From Chara braunii (lineage: Eukaryota > Streptophyta > Charophyceae > Charales > Characeae), in assembly GCA_003427395.1 (NCBI GenBank), contig BFEA01000216.1, positions 819,985 through 869,582 of the forward strand: a DNA stretch of 49,598 nucleotides. Direction: 5' to 3'. The notes under the pieces were generated by a model. The model did not search any database and was not told the origin of the DNA. It saw nothing but the letters and a program-made list of their open reading frames with translations. Every line of letters begins with the position of its first letter. Positions within the stretch are counted from its first letter, which is position 1. Shown here piece after piece: positions 19,735 to 30,425 of this stretch. A program made the translations under genes and the position numbers.

Positions 19735-21530
19735 TGAATGCACTCTTGATTGGTTCTTGGTGAGGAACACACAATCTTTCTTCGGTTTTATCTAGAAAGA
19801 AGAGTAAGCCACTAGTCATTCGATAGTCCGGAAATAACTCAGGGTTCTTTCGTAGAGTCTCAATGATGGGACTCCAAATAGGATCACTCCCATAACCCTT
19901 ACAGATTTGTTCTTTTAGTCTGTTCCCAATATCGAGGTAAGAGACAACGGTTCCAAAGAAATTTGCACGCCTAAACAAAGCATCCGCAACCACGTTAGAC
20001 TTACCTTTGATTGTTTTCACCTCAAAGTCAAACGTATCAAGGAAAGCAAACCATCTTACCAGCTTGTCAGAGAGTCTAGGCTGAGTCTTGATCCACTTTA
20101 AAGTACAGTGATCAGAATAGACAGTAAAATGCCTTCCTAACAGGTAATGTTTCCAGGTGTCTAGTGCAACAACTAAGGCATACAATTCCCTTTTATAGGC
20201 GGAGTTGGCCACTTTCTCTTACGGAAGTCTTCTGGACATAAACTCAATAGGGCTATATTCCCTGCCGTCGTCCTGCTGTAGCACAACCCCAATCCCATAT
20301 TGACTTGCGTCAGTCGTAACGATGAAAGGAAGAGAAGGGCCAGCAATCTTTAGGACAGGGTAGTGAGTCAGAACATGCTTTAATTTTTTTAAAAATGACT
20401 CACAGTCTTTGTCCCACAACCTAGGTTTTTCCTAAGCAACAGTCTTCTCATAGGAACAACTATTAAGGATAAGTTTCTGACGAACTTCCTATAGTAGTTA
20501 GCGAGTCCTATACAAAATCTTTATTCAGTTATAGTCTTAGGTTGTTGCCAATCTCAGATTGTTATCTTATTTTCTTCAGGCCTTGGTCCTTTTTCGTTCA
20601 CTATATGCCCTAAGTACAAGACTTCAAGCTTAGCAAACTCAGACTTCATCAGATTGAGTTTAAAGTTGCCCTCGCGCAACTTTTGCAAAACCATTCGTAG
20701 GTGTTTCTCGTCATCTTCTAGTGTCTTACTATACACTAGAATATCATCGAGATAGACTACTACGAACTGATTAAGCCATTAACGGAACAATTCGTTCATT
20801 GACCTTTCAAAGGTCGCAGATGCATTGGTCAAACCGAAAGGCATAACCACGAACTCGTAGTGACAATACCTTGTTCGAAAAGTCGTCTTGTGTTGATCCT
20901 CAGGAGCCACCTCAATCTGGTGGTACCCTGACTTGAGATCAATCTTACTAAAATACCTGAATCCCCGTAATTGATCCAAAAAGGTCGTCAATGCGCGGAA
21001 GAGGTTCCACGTTTTTCACAATGACGGAGTTCAACCCTCGATAGTGAATACAAAAACGCAATTCACCTTCCTTTTTGGGCACGAATAAGACAGGTGCACC
21101 ATAAGGAGATGAGCTAGGGCGAATCCATCCTTTGCTAGTAAGTTCTTGCAATTGCTTGCGCAATTCCTCAACTTCCCTATGAGACATTCGATAGATGGGA
21201 CCCTTGGGAATCCTGCTTACGAGAATAATCTCAATCATGTGCTTAATAGCACGCTCAGTGATTCCCGTTGGCTCAGTCTGCAAGTTCTTATACTATTGAG
21301 AAGTTTCTCGATAGAAGGTGGATAGGATGAGGAACACTCACCGACTCGTTTGACAAGCACCATCATCACCTCTTGATCCAACTTCTTCTTAACTACCATT
21401 GAACGAAAAGTTGGGTAACTGATACAACAGAAAAACACAGTAGAGTCTGAGTCAGACCTATGATATAACTTGATCGCTCGGGCTTCAAACTTTTCGTCCT
21501 TGAGTTTGACAATCTTATCTTTGAACTTAA
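19735..21530 (-). pseudogene. G2 reverse transcriptase and RNase H relic
   Basis: Minus-strand pieces in order: [20 protein letters not shown] and [21 protein letters not shown] (21215-21090), CIHYRGLN (Asp replaced by His), [23 protein letters not shown] (20950-20890), [13 protein letters not shown], then after a stop YLDDILVYSKT (intact catalytic box, about 20755), LYLGHIV, and after more breaks VTTDASQYGIGVVLQQDDG (RNase H, 20330-20270), AYKRELYALVVALDTWKHYLLG, SDHCTLKWIKTQPRLSDK and NVVADALFRR down to FIGEL at 19721-19735. At least four stops or frameshifts occur. This is the same family as G4. Confidence 0.9.
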
Positions 21531-22230
21531 CTTATGGGTCAACTTTTTCATGCCAATCCATACCCAGAATCATGTCAAAGGGTAAATTCTTCTCTATTAG
21601 GAAGGATACTTCGTATAGGATCTTCTTTCCTTCCTTTGTCTTGAAATAGCATTTCACACGATCGACGAATTGAGAGACAGTGATCGTGCTCTTGTCAACC
21701 AGTATAGATGTGATAGGTCGAGGTAAGTTCTTTACCTTCATTCCCAGATGCAATTTGCGAATTGCCTTCTTTAAGATATAAGACCGCGTCGATCCTAGAC
21801 CTAACAGTGCACCAACTCGTGTGTGCGCAATCTTAATTTCCGCGATCATTAACTCACCGTTAGACTTAGCTTGCCCACAAACTTCTAAGTGCTATGAGTT
21901 CATTACCGAGTTTGTCAAGGGAATCGTCCAGTGAGACAAAGCAAAGAACAGTGTCAGGGTGCTCTAAACGATGACCCGAAGAAGAGCCATCCTCTGCCTT
22001 GAGAGTCGAAAGGTTAGAAGGGGTTGTAGGCGCCTTACCTTTGTCTACGTTTGAACCCTTCGACTCAGTAGAAGCAGTTGCTACTCCTACTGGCTGCTCG
22101 CTTTTGGGTTTCTGATAAGTGGTCACCAGACTATAACATGCCCTATGGTGCCACACTTGAGGCACTGGCGATTGTCCATCTTGAACTGCTATTCCGCACA
22201 CGTCATGTTGATTTTCTCCCATAGCTTCCC
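21531..22230 (-). pseudogene. G2 aspartic protease region relic
   Basis: The frame 21849-21532 matches retropepsin: GALLGLGSTRSYI where the family has a DSG/DTG triad, then VDKSTITVSQFVDRVKC and LPFDMILGMDWH. The catalytic Asp is lost (LGLG), so the enzyme would be inactive even without the flanking breaks. The piece 22222-21866 is the Ser/Thr/Lys-rich spacer before the protease. Its cysteines (CGIAVQDGQ, HHRAC) may be remains of a zinc knuckle. Confidence 0.8.
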
Positions 22231-22284
22231 GAACGCTATGCCGGGATGCTCAGGGAACGAGCGTGGCCTCCTCTTCTTCTTTCA

Positions 22285-23479
22285 CTAACTCTGGCCTCCC
22301 TTGTTGGCCATGACAGCAGTGACGTCACCCTTCTCGGACTCACTGCTGCCTGTACCACCTCCTCCTTCGGATTCTTCGAGTGGTAGCTTTCCTACAATAT
22401 CGTTATCAAAGACAAAGAGCATATGGTCCTGGCGCTTTTGTCGCCAAAGAACCCGCTTACCGTACCCACCAACCGATCCGTCTTTACCACAGATGCATAT
22501 GTCCCCTTTACCTGTACAATCATTTGCTCCCATAGGAGCGCGAGATCACGGAACTGCCGATAATTATACTTACCAGATTTGGCCTCAGCCACAAGATGTC
22601 CTCGAATGGGTTCGGGCAAAGCTCGCGAGAAGATATAAAGGACTTGGTTGTCGTGCAGGTTCAATCCAAGTACTTGCAACAACCGGTCAACTTCACTAGA
22701 CAGTGTATCTACAGAGGTCCAACGTTTTTGCCCTATAGTGGTGAGCTCGTCGAAAGTCTTATCGACCGTCGTTTTATCCAAGAATCTCTCCTTGATCTTC
22801 TAGAGAAATTCTCGAAGAGTCAGGGTCTTCGCCCATTCACCAATGTCCTCGAAACCAGCAGCGTTGGCCTCAAGCAATGCCCATTCCTTGGCGGTTTCAC
22901 CAAGACAAGAAGTCAAAAAAATCACTTGGCTTTCCGACTTTACCGGTGCAGTCCCACAGTCTACCTGGATCTCAGCGATCCAGAGCAATAAGTGCTCGCC
23001 CTTTTTTCCATTATAGGTAAAAGGAAGTTTCATCCTTCCATATTGCACCTTTCATGAGTGTCTCTTGGGGTGGTTTTCCTGTCTGCTTCCCCCTTCCTCT
23101 CGTCCTCAATACTCACCTTGTCCTTATCTTTCATCAGTATCATCATAGTTTCTAATGAGACGGTGTTAGTGTCTATCTTATTCTCGAGGTGGACAAGGTA
23201 AGCCATGATAGATTGCTGTACAGACGAAAGATCAGTCTCGACTTCCTCAAAGTGAAATTGTTCTCTCATTTCCTCTAACATTTTCTCTTGTTGTTCTCTC
23301 TCTTCTTTTTTCCTCCGGCATTCTTCTATCTTTCTTCTTTCATCTGCTAGAGATTTCTCTAATTGTCTGATATTTTCCTCCATTATTTCTACAAACGATT
23401 CCTTTCTCTCCTCACTTTCTTCTTTCTTCTTTTCTTCCTTTCCTTTTTGGTCCATTCTTTCAAACTGCTCAGCGACCAA
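22285..23479 (-). pseudogene. G2 gag relic with coiled coil
   Basis: The frame 23479-23030 is dominated by Glu/Lys/Arg heptad-like sequence (KKKEESEERKESF, EECRRKKEEREQQEKMLEEM), a predicted coiled coil, followed by SIMAYLVHLENKIDTNT. Then come KLPFTYNGKKGEHLLLWIAEIQ and TAKEWALLEA (23030-22810), the gag-like capsid block of gypsy elements, and LLQVLGLNLHDNQVLYIFSRALPEPIRG (22700-22610). Two frameshifts or stops separate these. 23480-23652 upstream continues coil-like sequence in broken frames and is cut by the G3 3' LTR, so the G2 5' LTR is missing. Confidence 0.85.
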
Positions 23480-23652
23480 CCGGTCAAAAGAGCATCACAC
23501 CCTTGTTTACTGAGTTCCTTGACTCACTGCCCGGTTTCCAGCATCTCACCTCCAGTTTTCGCAGCTTCAAGTTCACCCTCTGCAACTCGAAGGTTGAACT
23601 TCTGTGAACGTGTTGTTCAGTTGCTGGACCAGCACCGTGTATCTCACCAAGC

Positions 23653-24914
23653 TGTTATGATTCTGGTTGTTTGTTGTCTGAGACCAACACTCGCACACAT
23701 ACACTTCCATGTATGCCCATACATCCACATAAGGAAGGGGAGAGGATAGGAGTATCACATCGCACAGGGAGAGATAAACACAGCGGAAGACTTGACCATG
23801 CGATATGACAGGGTACACTGAAAGTGCAATTTACTCCACTCAATCCTCACAACCCGTCATAAAGAAAAGTCGAGTAGATCACATCCAGGAAACAATGAAA
23901 CGACGATAGTCCAAACCCAGTATTACACTGTTTATTCAACTCAGAGTCTCAAATTGTCGGAATACTTCAGACCCACAGTGCGTTGCTCAGAAATGAGCAG
24001 CGCTTCACTCCCCAACCCTGAGTAACCGCCCGTAACACCCCTGAGCCCTTGAAACATCAAGTGCCACCCAGATACAGCCTCCAAAGGGAAGCGCCACCCT
24101 GAAACAGGTCTCTGAGACCAAACGCCACTCAGAGGATGAAGAAGAAGACCAGCACCACAGTATCTGATGATGACGAAGTGTCAGAAGACTTCCCGGATGG
24201 AAGTCTGCAGCAACGCCACCAAATCCTCACAAGATTACCTCTGAGGAAGAGGCTGCAGCTATAGCTGCAGCACCACAACCCTGGAACCCCACTCCAGAGG
24301 AGGGTCCAGCAGGGCACCAACTTCTCTCGCCTCCAGCAGACCTCAATAACCCAGACCTCTGACAACCCCTATGTGCTGGCAGAGTACAGCACAGGTCCCA
24401 GCTATGGTCGGCGCTTCGAAGGTCTGGCTATGCTTGTCTCCTTCCACGCTGAGCCGTCACCACTTCTGGTTCATTCGTAGCGCAGCAGCGATGTACTCGG
24501 TACCAACTGCCCAAAAACCCTGAACCGATGTGCCCATCCTATCTATAGACTAAAACTAGCCTAGACTCGTCCTAGACCGGACTGCCTGACTGACCGGTAC
24601 CGATTCAGTTTCGGCCTCTCGGCCGCTACCTTACCCGACTACAGGCTATAGGATCGTCTATCAGCATAGGCCTTTAGGGCCTGTCTGTCCTAGAGGTAGC
24701 CCGGGCCTGCTATTCACAGTTAGGTTAGCTGTAGGAAATCCAGTTAGTACGGGCCGTTATTTTCCGTATTTACAGAAATGTCCCTCATGAATTTTCCTTA
24801 CACGCAAGTCACTCGGTTAGCCCTCAGCCAAACAAAATTACGAATCTGTCTTACCTATAGTACAGCCTCGACAGAGAGAGGCTACAGGCGACCAGAAAAC
24901 AGCAAGTCATTGCA
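23653..24914 (-). repeat. G3 3' LTR (1262 bp)
   Basis: The segment repeats in direct orientation at 29078-30325 with a few percent visible differences and small indels. On the minus strand it starts TGCAATGACTTG, immediately after the polypurine tract CCGGGGGAGGGTAGG, and ends CATAACA. The first roughly 55 bases (24861-24914) do not match the other LTR. It contains ACTGACTGACC-type runs and an acidic frame on the plus strand. Confidence 0.9.
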
Positions 24915-25238
24915 GACCTACCCTCCCCCGGAGCGAGGACCTCCGAGCTAGGGGCGTGCATGCAAAGCGCCGAAGGGATTCCCCCTTCTGTGCGGCCTCG
25001 TATCTGAGAAAGACAGACTTTGCAGTCTTCAGAAGTTCCTTGCGAGTAAACCAGCGGTCTTCTATATGTGGCTGGTATAGGAACTTCACAAGGTACTCCT
25101 TATCTGGTTCTGTACCTGACTCATCCTCAACTGACTCCCACGTCATATCCCTTGCCAGGGATAGGGGGACCGAACTGAGGTGGCCTGTTTGGGAATGCAT
25201 CGGTGGAGGTAAATGCATGCATGAAAAACAGGGTAGGT
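24907..25238 (-). pseudogene. G3 integrase C-terminal chromodomain
   Basis: The minus-strand frame reads EYLVKFLYQPHIEDRWFTRKELLKTAKSVF in its middle, a chromodomain-like fold signature (aromatic residue, V/L-K-F, then W-F). It runs on through the polypurine tract and stops inside the LTR, whose TGCAATGA supplies the TGA. A frame change near 25238 separates it from the integrase core part. The chromodomain probably targets insertion. Confidence 0.8.
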
Positions 25239-26337
25239 TTATAGATGCAAAGAGACATCCACGGTACAGGATGGTCCAAATGGATTAGTTCCCACTGTAT
25301 CTAAGACCTGCCATGGACCCATGTATCGTGGCAGCAACTTAGGCGAAATATCCTCCTCTCGCGACAGCTCAGAACTGAGTACCCACACCCAGTCACCTGT
25401 GAGAATAGTAGAGGGACGTCTGTGCCTGTTAGCCTGCTGGATCATAGCCTTTTGAGCTTTCAGGAGGTTGGTATGGGCGCGCTCTATGTCCACACAGTAA
25501 CGCCTGGTGAACTCTGCAATTCCAGGTGTCAACGTAGGGGTAGCCTTATCGATGATGTCACCGAGAGGTTGTCGTGGCTCAAGACCCCAGTGTAACCGGT
25601 AGGGTGTAAAGCCAGTAGAGGAGTGTACAAATGTGTTATATACAAGTTGCGCACGACCCAAATGGAGATCCCAGTCCTCCTGATCTGGATTGATCACAAA
25701 ACGCAGCAACTGAAACAAAATCTGGTTCATCACTTCAGCCTGTCCATTGGCTTCAGGACGACAACCAGATGCCATATCTAGTCTGGAATGAAGGTAATCC
25801 CTGCAGTAGGATTGCCATTCATTGTTGCAAAAACGAGGATCTCGGGTGGTCCATGACGTTTGACCCACCTGTCAGCAAATGCCGCCTTAACGGCTGGAAC
25901 GCGAGCTTCAGCTGGCAAGGGGATGAACTCTGCATATTCGGAAAACCGGTCCACGCACACCCCAACCTGACGCATACCACGAGGTGTGGTCCTACCCAAG
26001 TCAGTAAAGTCAATAGACACTGACTGTGCAGGTGCCTCATGGATGGGTAGTGTTGGGAGGTCATCGTACTACCTTGTTCCTTTGGCATAACTCGCAAGTT
26101 TCCCAATAGTGCAGCATGTCACTCCTCATCTCCTTCCAGAAGAAGCGTTGCGACAGGGCTGCATACGATTCGAGGGCTCCAAAGTGACCACGAGCATCAT
26201 GACACTCAGACATCAGGAGTGTTCTCAACTTGCGGTCCTGGGGAATGCACAGGCATTCCTAACCTCTGCTGCAAGTGTACAGCAGGTCTGAGACCAGAGT
26301 GTATCCTGGTTCAGACGCGGGGTCATCCTGGAGATTC
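25239..26337 (-). pseudogene. G3 integrase relic
   Basis: Minus-strand zinc domain: ECHDARGHFG then CELCQRNK (about 26215-26065). Core: SIDFTDL (26015), FSEYAEFIPLPAEAR, then a frameshift in the second acidic motif where RDPRF remains but the preceding Ser-Asp is lost, and CRPEANGQAEVMNQ with the third acidic residue (25770-25730). C-terminal part: VYNTFVHSSTGFTPYRLHWGLEPRQP, QQANRHRRPS, GDWVWVLSSELSREEDISPKLLPRYMGPWQVLDTVG. Only one or two breaks occur, so this is the best preserved integrase C-terminus in the window, but it is not intact. Confidence 0.88.
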
Positions 26338-27864
26338 CTAACGATAGGCCCACAAAATCGCATCCTGGGGCAGCAGCCGGGCAATGGTCTGACGAGTCCT
26401 CTCTCCAAATAAGTGAGTAAAGGAGATCAGGAAAAGAGCGCCAGGCCTACGAGAAAGGGCATCTGCTACTCGATTGTAGCAGCCCTTCTTGAACTGGATG
26501 TAGCGAGCCAGCTTGTCATTCAGTTCTCCGTGGGACTTCATGCACTGCAGGGTGGAGTGATCTGAGAAGATCTTGAAGTGCCTGCCCAGGAGGAAGTGCT
26601 TCCAATGCTTGAGCGCTGACACAAGAGCATAAAGCTCTTTCTCATAGGTAGAGTCCTGCAGCTTCTTTGTTTTGATCTTCTTGCTCATATACTCGATAGG
26701 TTGCAAACCATTCCCATCATCCTGTTGAAGTACCGCCCCTACACCGTACTGGCTAGCGTCAGTAGTAAGCACAAAAGGCAGGGTAGGGTCAGGTAACTTC
26801 AAAACACGGGCACGAATCAAGGCCTCCTTGAGACGTGTGAAAGCCTCCTGACATTCTGATGTCCAAAGAAAGGAGGTGTCTTCCTTTGTGAGATCAGTCA
26901 AGGGAGCAGTGATAGAAGAGAAGTTTTGGATGGACTTCCTATAATAAGATGCAAGTCCCAAGAATGACCGGACATCACGAATGTTAGCAGGTCGCGACCA
27001 GTCCTGAACTGCAGCAACTTTCGTTGCTTCAGGAGCCAACCCCTCTCCAGAAATGACGTGACCCATATAGATCACAGAGGGAACCCCAAAAGAGGACTTT
27101 TCCCTGTTGATCTTATACTGGTTATCCTGTAAGGCCTGGAGGACCAGAGCCAGATGCTGCACATGCTCCTGGAAAGAACGACTGAATACCAAGATATCAT
27201 CTAGGTAGACAACTACAAACTTGTCCAGGTTAGGCCTGAGTACGCGATGCATCTCTGTTTGGAAGGTGCCTGGGGCGTTGCAAAGACCGAGTGGCATGAC
27301 CAGGTACTCATAGGTGCCATACCTAGTTTTGAAGGCTGTCTTGTGGACATCGCCTTCAACCATCTCAATTTGGTGATAACCAGATTTGAGGTCGATCTTG
27401 CTAAAGATGGTACAACCCTGCACCATGTCCAACATATCATCAATTTGAGGAAGGGAATTTGTAGACTTCCTCGTGATTTTGTTGAGACCACGATAGTCCA
27501 CGCACATCCTGAACTCACCATTCCCCTTTGGAACAAAGAGGACCAGTGCCCCAAACTCAGATGTGTTGGGCCTGATCTAGCCCTTGTTGGTCAAGGTCTC
27601 TAACTGTTTCCTAAGCTCTTCAAGTTCGGCGGGTGACATCCTGTAGACTCGGCCCTTGGGAGGGACCGAACCACGCAGGATCTCAATCTTATGTTTGGTC
27701 TGCCTATGGACAATAGGCTGCTCCATAAAATATGAGAAGCGGTCAACAACCTGCTGAATTTGAGAGGGGCAGGGAGCAGTTTCCGCATCAGTCTGTTTGC
27801 CGTAAAGCCACAAACAGACGGGTGTGGTCAGTCTGGCGAGAGAAACGCAGAAATCTGCAAGCAC
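26338..27864 (-). pseudogene. G3 reverse transcriptase-RNase H, nearly intact
   Basis: A 389-codon frame (27507-26338) holds RT motifs from CVDYRGLNKI (residues 2-11) and [14 protein letters not shown] (35-48) to MPLGLCNAPGTFQ (71-83), the intact catalytic box YLDDILVF (101-108) and YMGHVIS. RNase H follows with TTDASQYGVGAVLQQDDG (about 245-262), STYEKELYALVSALKHWKHFLLGRHF, SDHSTL and RVADALSRR. Upstream, 27864-27577 carries RFSYFMEQPIVHRQTKHKIEI, PKGRVYRMSPAELEELRKQL and LTNKG; a TAG (NKG then stop) separates the two frames. Catalytic residues look complete, so this RT could have been active recently. Confidence 0.9.
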
Positions 27865-28520
27865 TCATGCAGTAACAGCTGCTGGCCGGATGGTACTCGT
27901 CAGCGAGCATACAAGGGCGATAAACCCCATGCCGGTCAGGTAGCTCAACCCTAGGGATCCGCCAGTCGATCCTAGGATTGGTGGCGCCAAGCCATTACAT
28001 AGAGAAGACAAGGTCAAAGGGGACGTTAGGGAACACGTAGAAATTCAGGCGGTGCCTGATTTCTCCCTGCTTGTCAAAGGACACAGGTAGGCCCTTGACA
28101 ACAGTCGTGATCCTGACTATGGAAGGGTCCCTAATGCAAACCTCTATAGGCTGTCACAATTTCACCAATCTCTTATCCAAGTGCAGCTTGCTGACTGCCT
28201 TGGGAGATATGAAGTTGCGAGTCACCCCACAGTCTAGGAGCCATTTGATCTTGGCTCCGAGTATGGAGGGTCGAAGCAGGATGAGTTATGACCTGTGCTT
28301 TTTCTTCCCTTGCAAGGACAGGAAAAGATCAGCAAGGCACTGAGAATCATCCTCCTCCCACGTCTCATCCAACCCAGAATCCTCAAAAGTGAAAGACCCT
28401 GAAGATGCAACTCCAGAAGAAGAACCAGCGAGAGAATGTGAAGATTCACCTTCGTCAGAAAGTCAATCAGCACTGGTGGAAGGAGTTTCTGCTTCCACCT
28501 CTCTTTGCTCTAGTTTTTTT
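27865..28520 (-). pseudogene. G3 aspartic protease region relic
   Basis: On the minus strand at about 28250-28200 the sequence reads KWLLDCGVTRNFISPKAVSKL, the retropepsin active-site region with Asp-Cys-Gly in place of the usual Asp-Ser/Thr-Gly. An in-frame TGA follows (about 28160), then VCIRDPSIVRITTVVKGLPVSFD and VPFDLVFSM, the second half of the domain, ended by another stop. The acidic Ser-rich segment upstream (28500-28300) is the gag-protease spacer. Confidence 0.8.
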
Positions 28521-28964
28521 AACTAGAGCCGCCTGTAGACCTGCGAGGCATTCTGGGACAGTCTTTTAAGAAGTGGTCCCCCTCGCACCTCAGGCAGACA
28601 CCCTTGTCCTCTTCCTCCAGATCCCCTCCTGGATCTTAAGTGCATGCCAGGGGAAGGTGGAAGGATCAAGGGGGTCAGCTAGCCAACGAACGTCTCGAGG
28701 TAGTGGTACTCTCTTGGATCCAGGGGAAGAGGCACATCCCTTACCTTTCCCCTTGTTGCTGGTTGGTGCTTTCTGAGTCTGCGATTTACCCTTGGTTAGA
28801 CTCGTCAAAGCATCAGCCAGGGCAAGAACAGGATCTGCAGCAAATGAGGAAGCAGTCCCAGATGGAGGGGTCCCACCCTGCAATGTTGCATCACTATCTG
28901 AACTAGAAGCTGCAGCGGCAAACAGGGCACCCTTCCTCCTTCGCCCCACACTCACTACCACCAC
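28521..28964 (-). pseudogene. G3 gag C-terminal region with zinc knuckle
   Basis: The frame 28964-28590 is Ser/Ala/Lys-rich (AAAASSSDSD, SKGKSQTQ-like, NKGKGKG). At about 28607-28560 the minus strand encodes CLRCEGDHFLKDC, a zinc knuckle of the form CX2CX3HX4C, one residue shorter than the common CX2CX4HX4C. The front half of gag is absent: only about 110 bases lie between this frame and the primer-binding site, so the element carries a large internal deletion. Confidence 0.75.
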
Positions 28965-29063
28965 CCTGAAGATGATGAATCGCCATGAGACTCAACTCCA
29001 GTATCTCGCTGGATGATGATGGTTGCTCCAACTCATCAATCGCTCCAGAGTCTGGATCCAATC

Positions 29064-29075
29064 GCTCTGATACCG
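29064..29075 (-). promoter_or_regulatory. G3 primer-binding site (initiator Met tRNA type)
   Basis: The minus strand reads CGGTATCAGAGC two bases after the 5' LTR edge. Plant initiator-Met primer sites are TGGTATCAGAGC, so 11 of 12 bases agree. The host tRNA would prime minus-strand cDNA here. Confidence 0.85.
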
Positions 29076-29077
29076 AC

Positions 29078-30325
29078 TATTATGATTCTGGTTGTTTGTT
29101 GTCTGAGACCAACACTCGCACACATAGACTTCCAGATATGCCCATACATACAGAGAAGGAAGGGGAGAGGATTGGAGTATCACACCGCACAAGGAGAGAA
29201 AAACACCGCGGAGGACTTGACCATGCGATATGACAGGGTACACTGAAAATGCAATTCACTCCACTCAATCCTCACAACCATTCATAAAGAAAAGTCGAGT
29301 AGATCACATCCAGGAAACAATGAAACGATGATAGTCCAAACCCAGTATTACACTGTTTATTAAACTCAGAGTCTCAAATTGTCGGAATACTTCAGACCCA
29401 CAGTGCGCTGCTCAGAAATGAGCAGCCCTTCACTCCCCAACCTTAAGTAACCGCCCGTAACACCCCTGAGCACCTGAAACATCAAGCGCCACCCAGATAC
29501 AGCCTCCAAAGGGAAGTGCCACCCTGAAACAGGCCTCTGAAGCCAAACGCCACTCAGAGGATGAAGAAGAAGACCAGCGCGACAGTATCTGATGATGACG
29601 AAGTATCAGAAGACTTCCCGGATGGAAGTCTACAGCAACGCCACCAAATCCTGACAAGATGACCTCTGAGGAAGAGGCTGCAGCTATAGCTGCAGCACCA
29701 CAACCCTGGAACCCCACTCCAGAGGAGGGTCCAGCAGGGCACCAACTTCTCTCGCCTCCAGCAGACCTCGATAACCCAGACCTCTGACAACCCCTACGTG
29801 CAAGTCCCAACTATGGTCGGCGCTCCGAAGGTCTGGCTAAGTCTGTCTCCTTCCACGCTGAGCCGTCACCACTTCTGGTTCATGCGTAGCGCAGCAGCGA
29901 TGTACTTGGTACCAACTGCCCAAAAGCCCTGAACCAATGTGCCCATCCTATCTATAGACTAAGACTAGCCTAGACTCGAACTGGACCGGACTGACTGACT
30001 GACCAGTACCGATTCAGTTTCGGCCTCTCGGCCTCTACCTTACCCGGCTATAGGCTATAGGACCGTCTATCAGCATAGGCCTTTAGGGTCTGTCTGTCCC
30101 AGGGGTAGCCCGGGCCTGCTATTCGCAGTTAGGTTAGCTGTAGGAAATTCAGTTAGTACGGGCCGGTATTTTCCCGTATTTACAGATATGTCCCTCACGA
30201 ATTTTCCTTACAGGCAGGTCACTCGGTTAGCCCTCAACCAAACAAAATTACGACTCTGTCCTGGGCTGTGGGCGGCCAGGTAGGCCCTCAGACATTCTAC
30301 GAGATATACGGCATGGCTTATTGCA
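29078..30325 (-). repeat. G3 5' LTR, mosaic outer end
   Basis: From 29078 to about 30260 it is the direct copy of 23653-24860. The outer 65 bases (30261-30325, minus strand TGCAATAAGCC...) match the start of the G2 LTR (8733-8798) instead of the G3 3' LTR. No 5-bp target duplication links the two outer flanks (CAAGC and CGTAA). The LTR pair is thus rearranged. Confidence 0.8.
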
Positions 30326-30425
30326 CGTAAGTCTAGCTCGAGTAGTGAGTCAAGACTCCTCGATAGAAAACATGTTTGGTCTACGTATTGAGGCGTGGAA
30401 TTGTTCTTAATGTGCACCGTCATCA

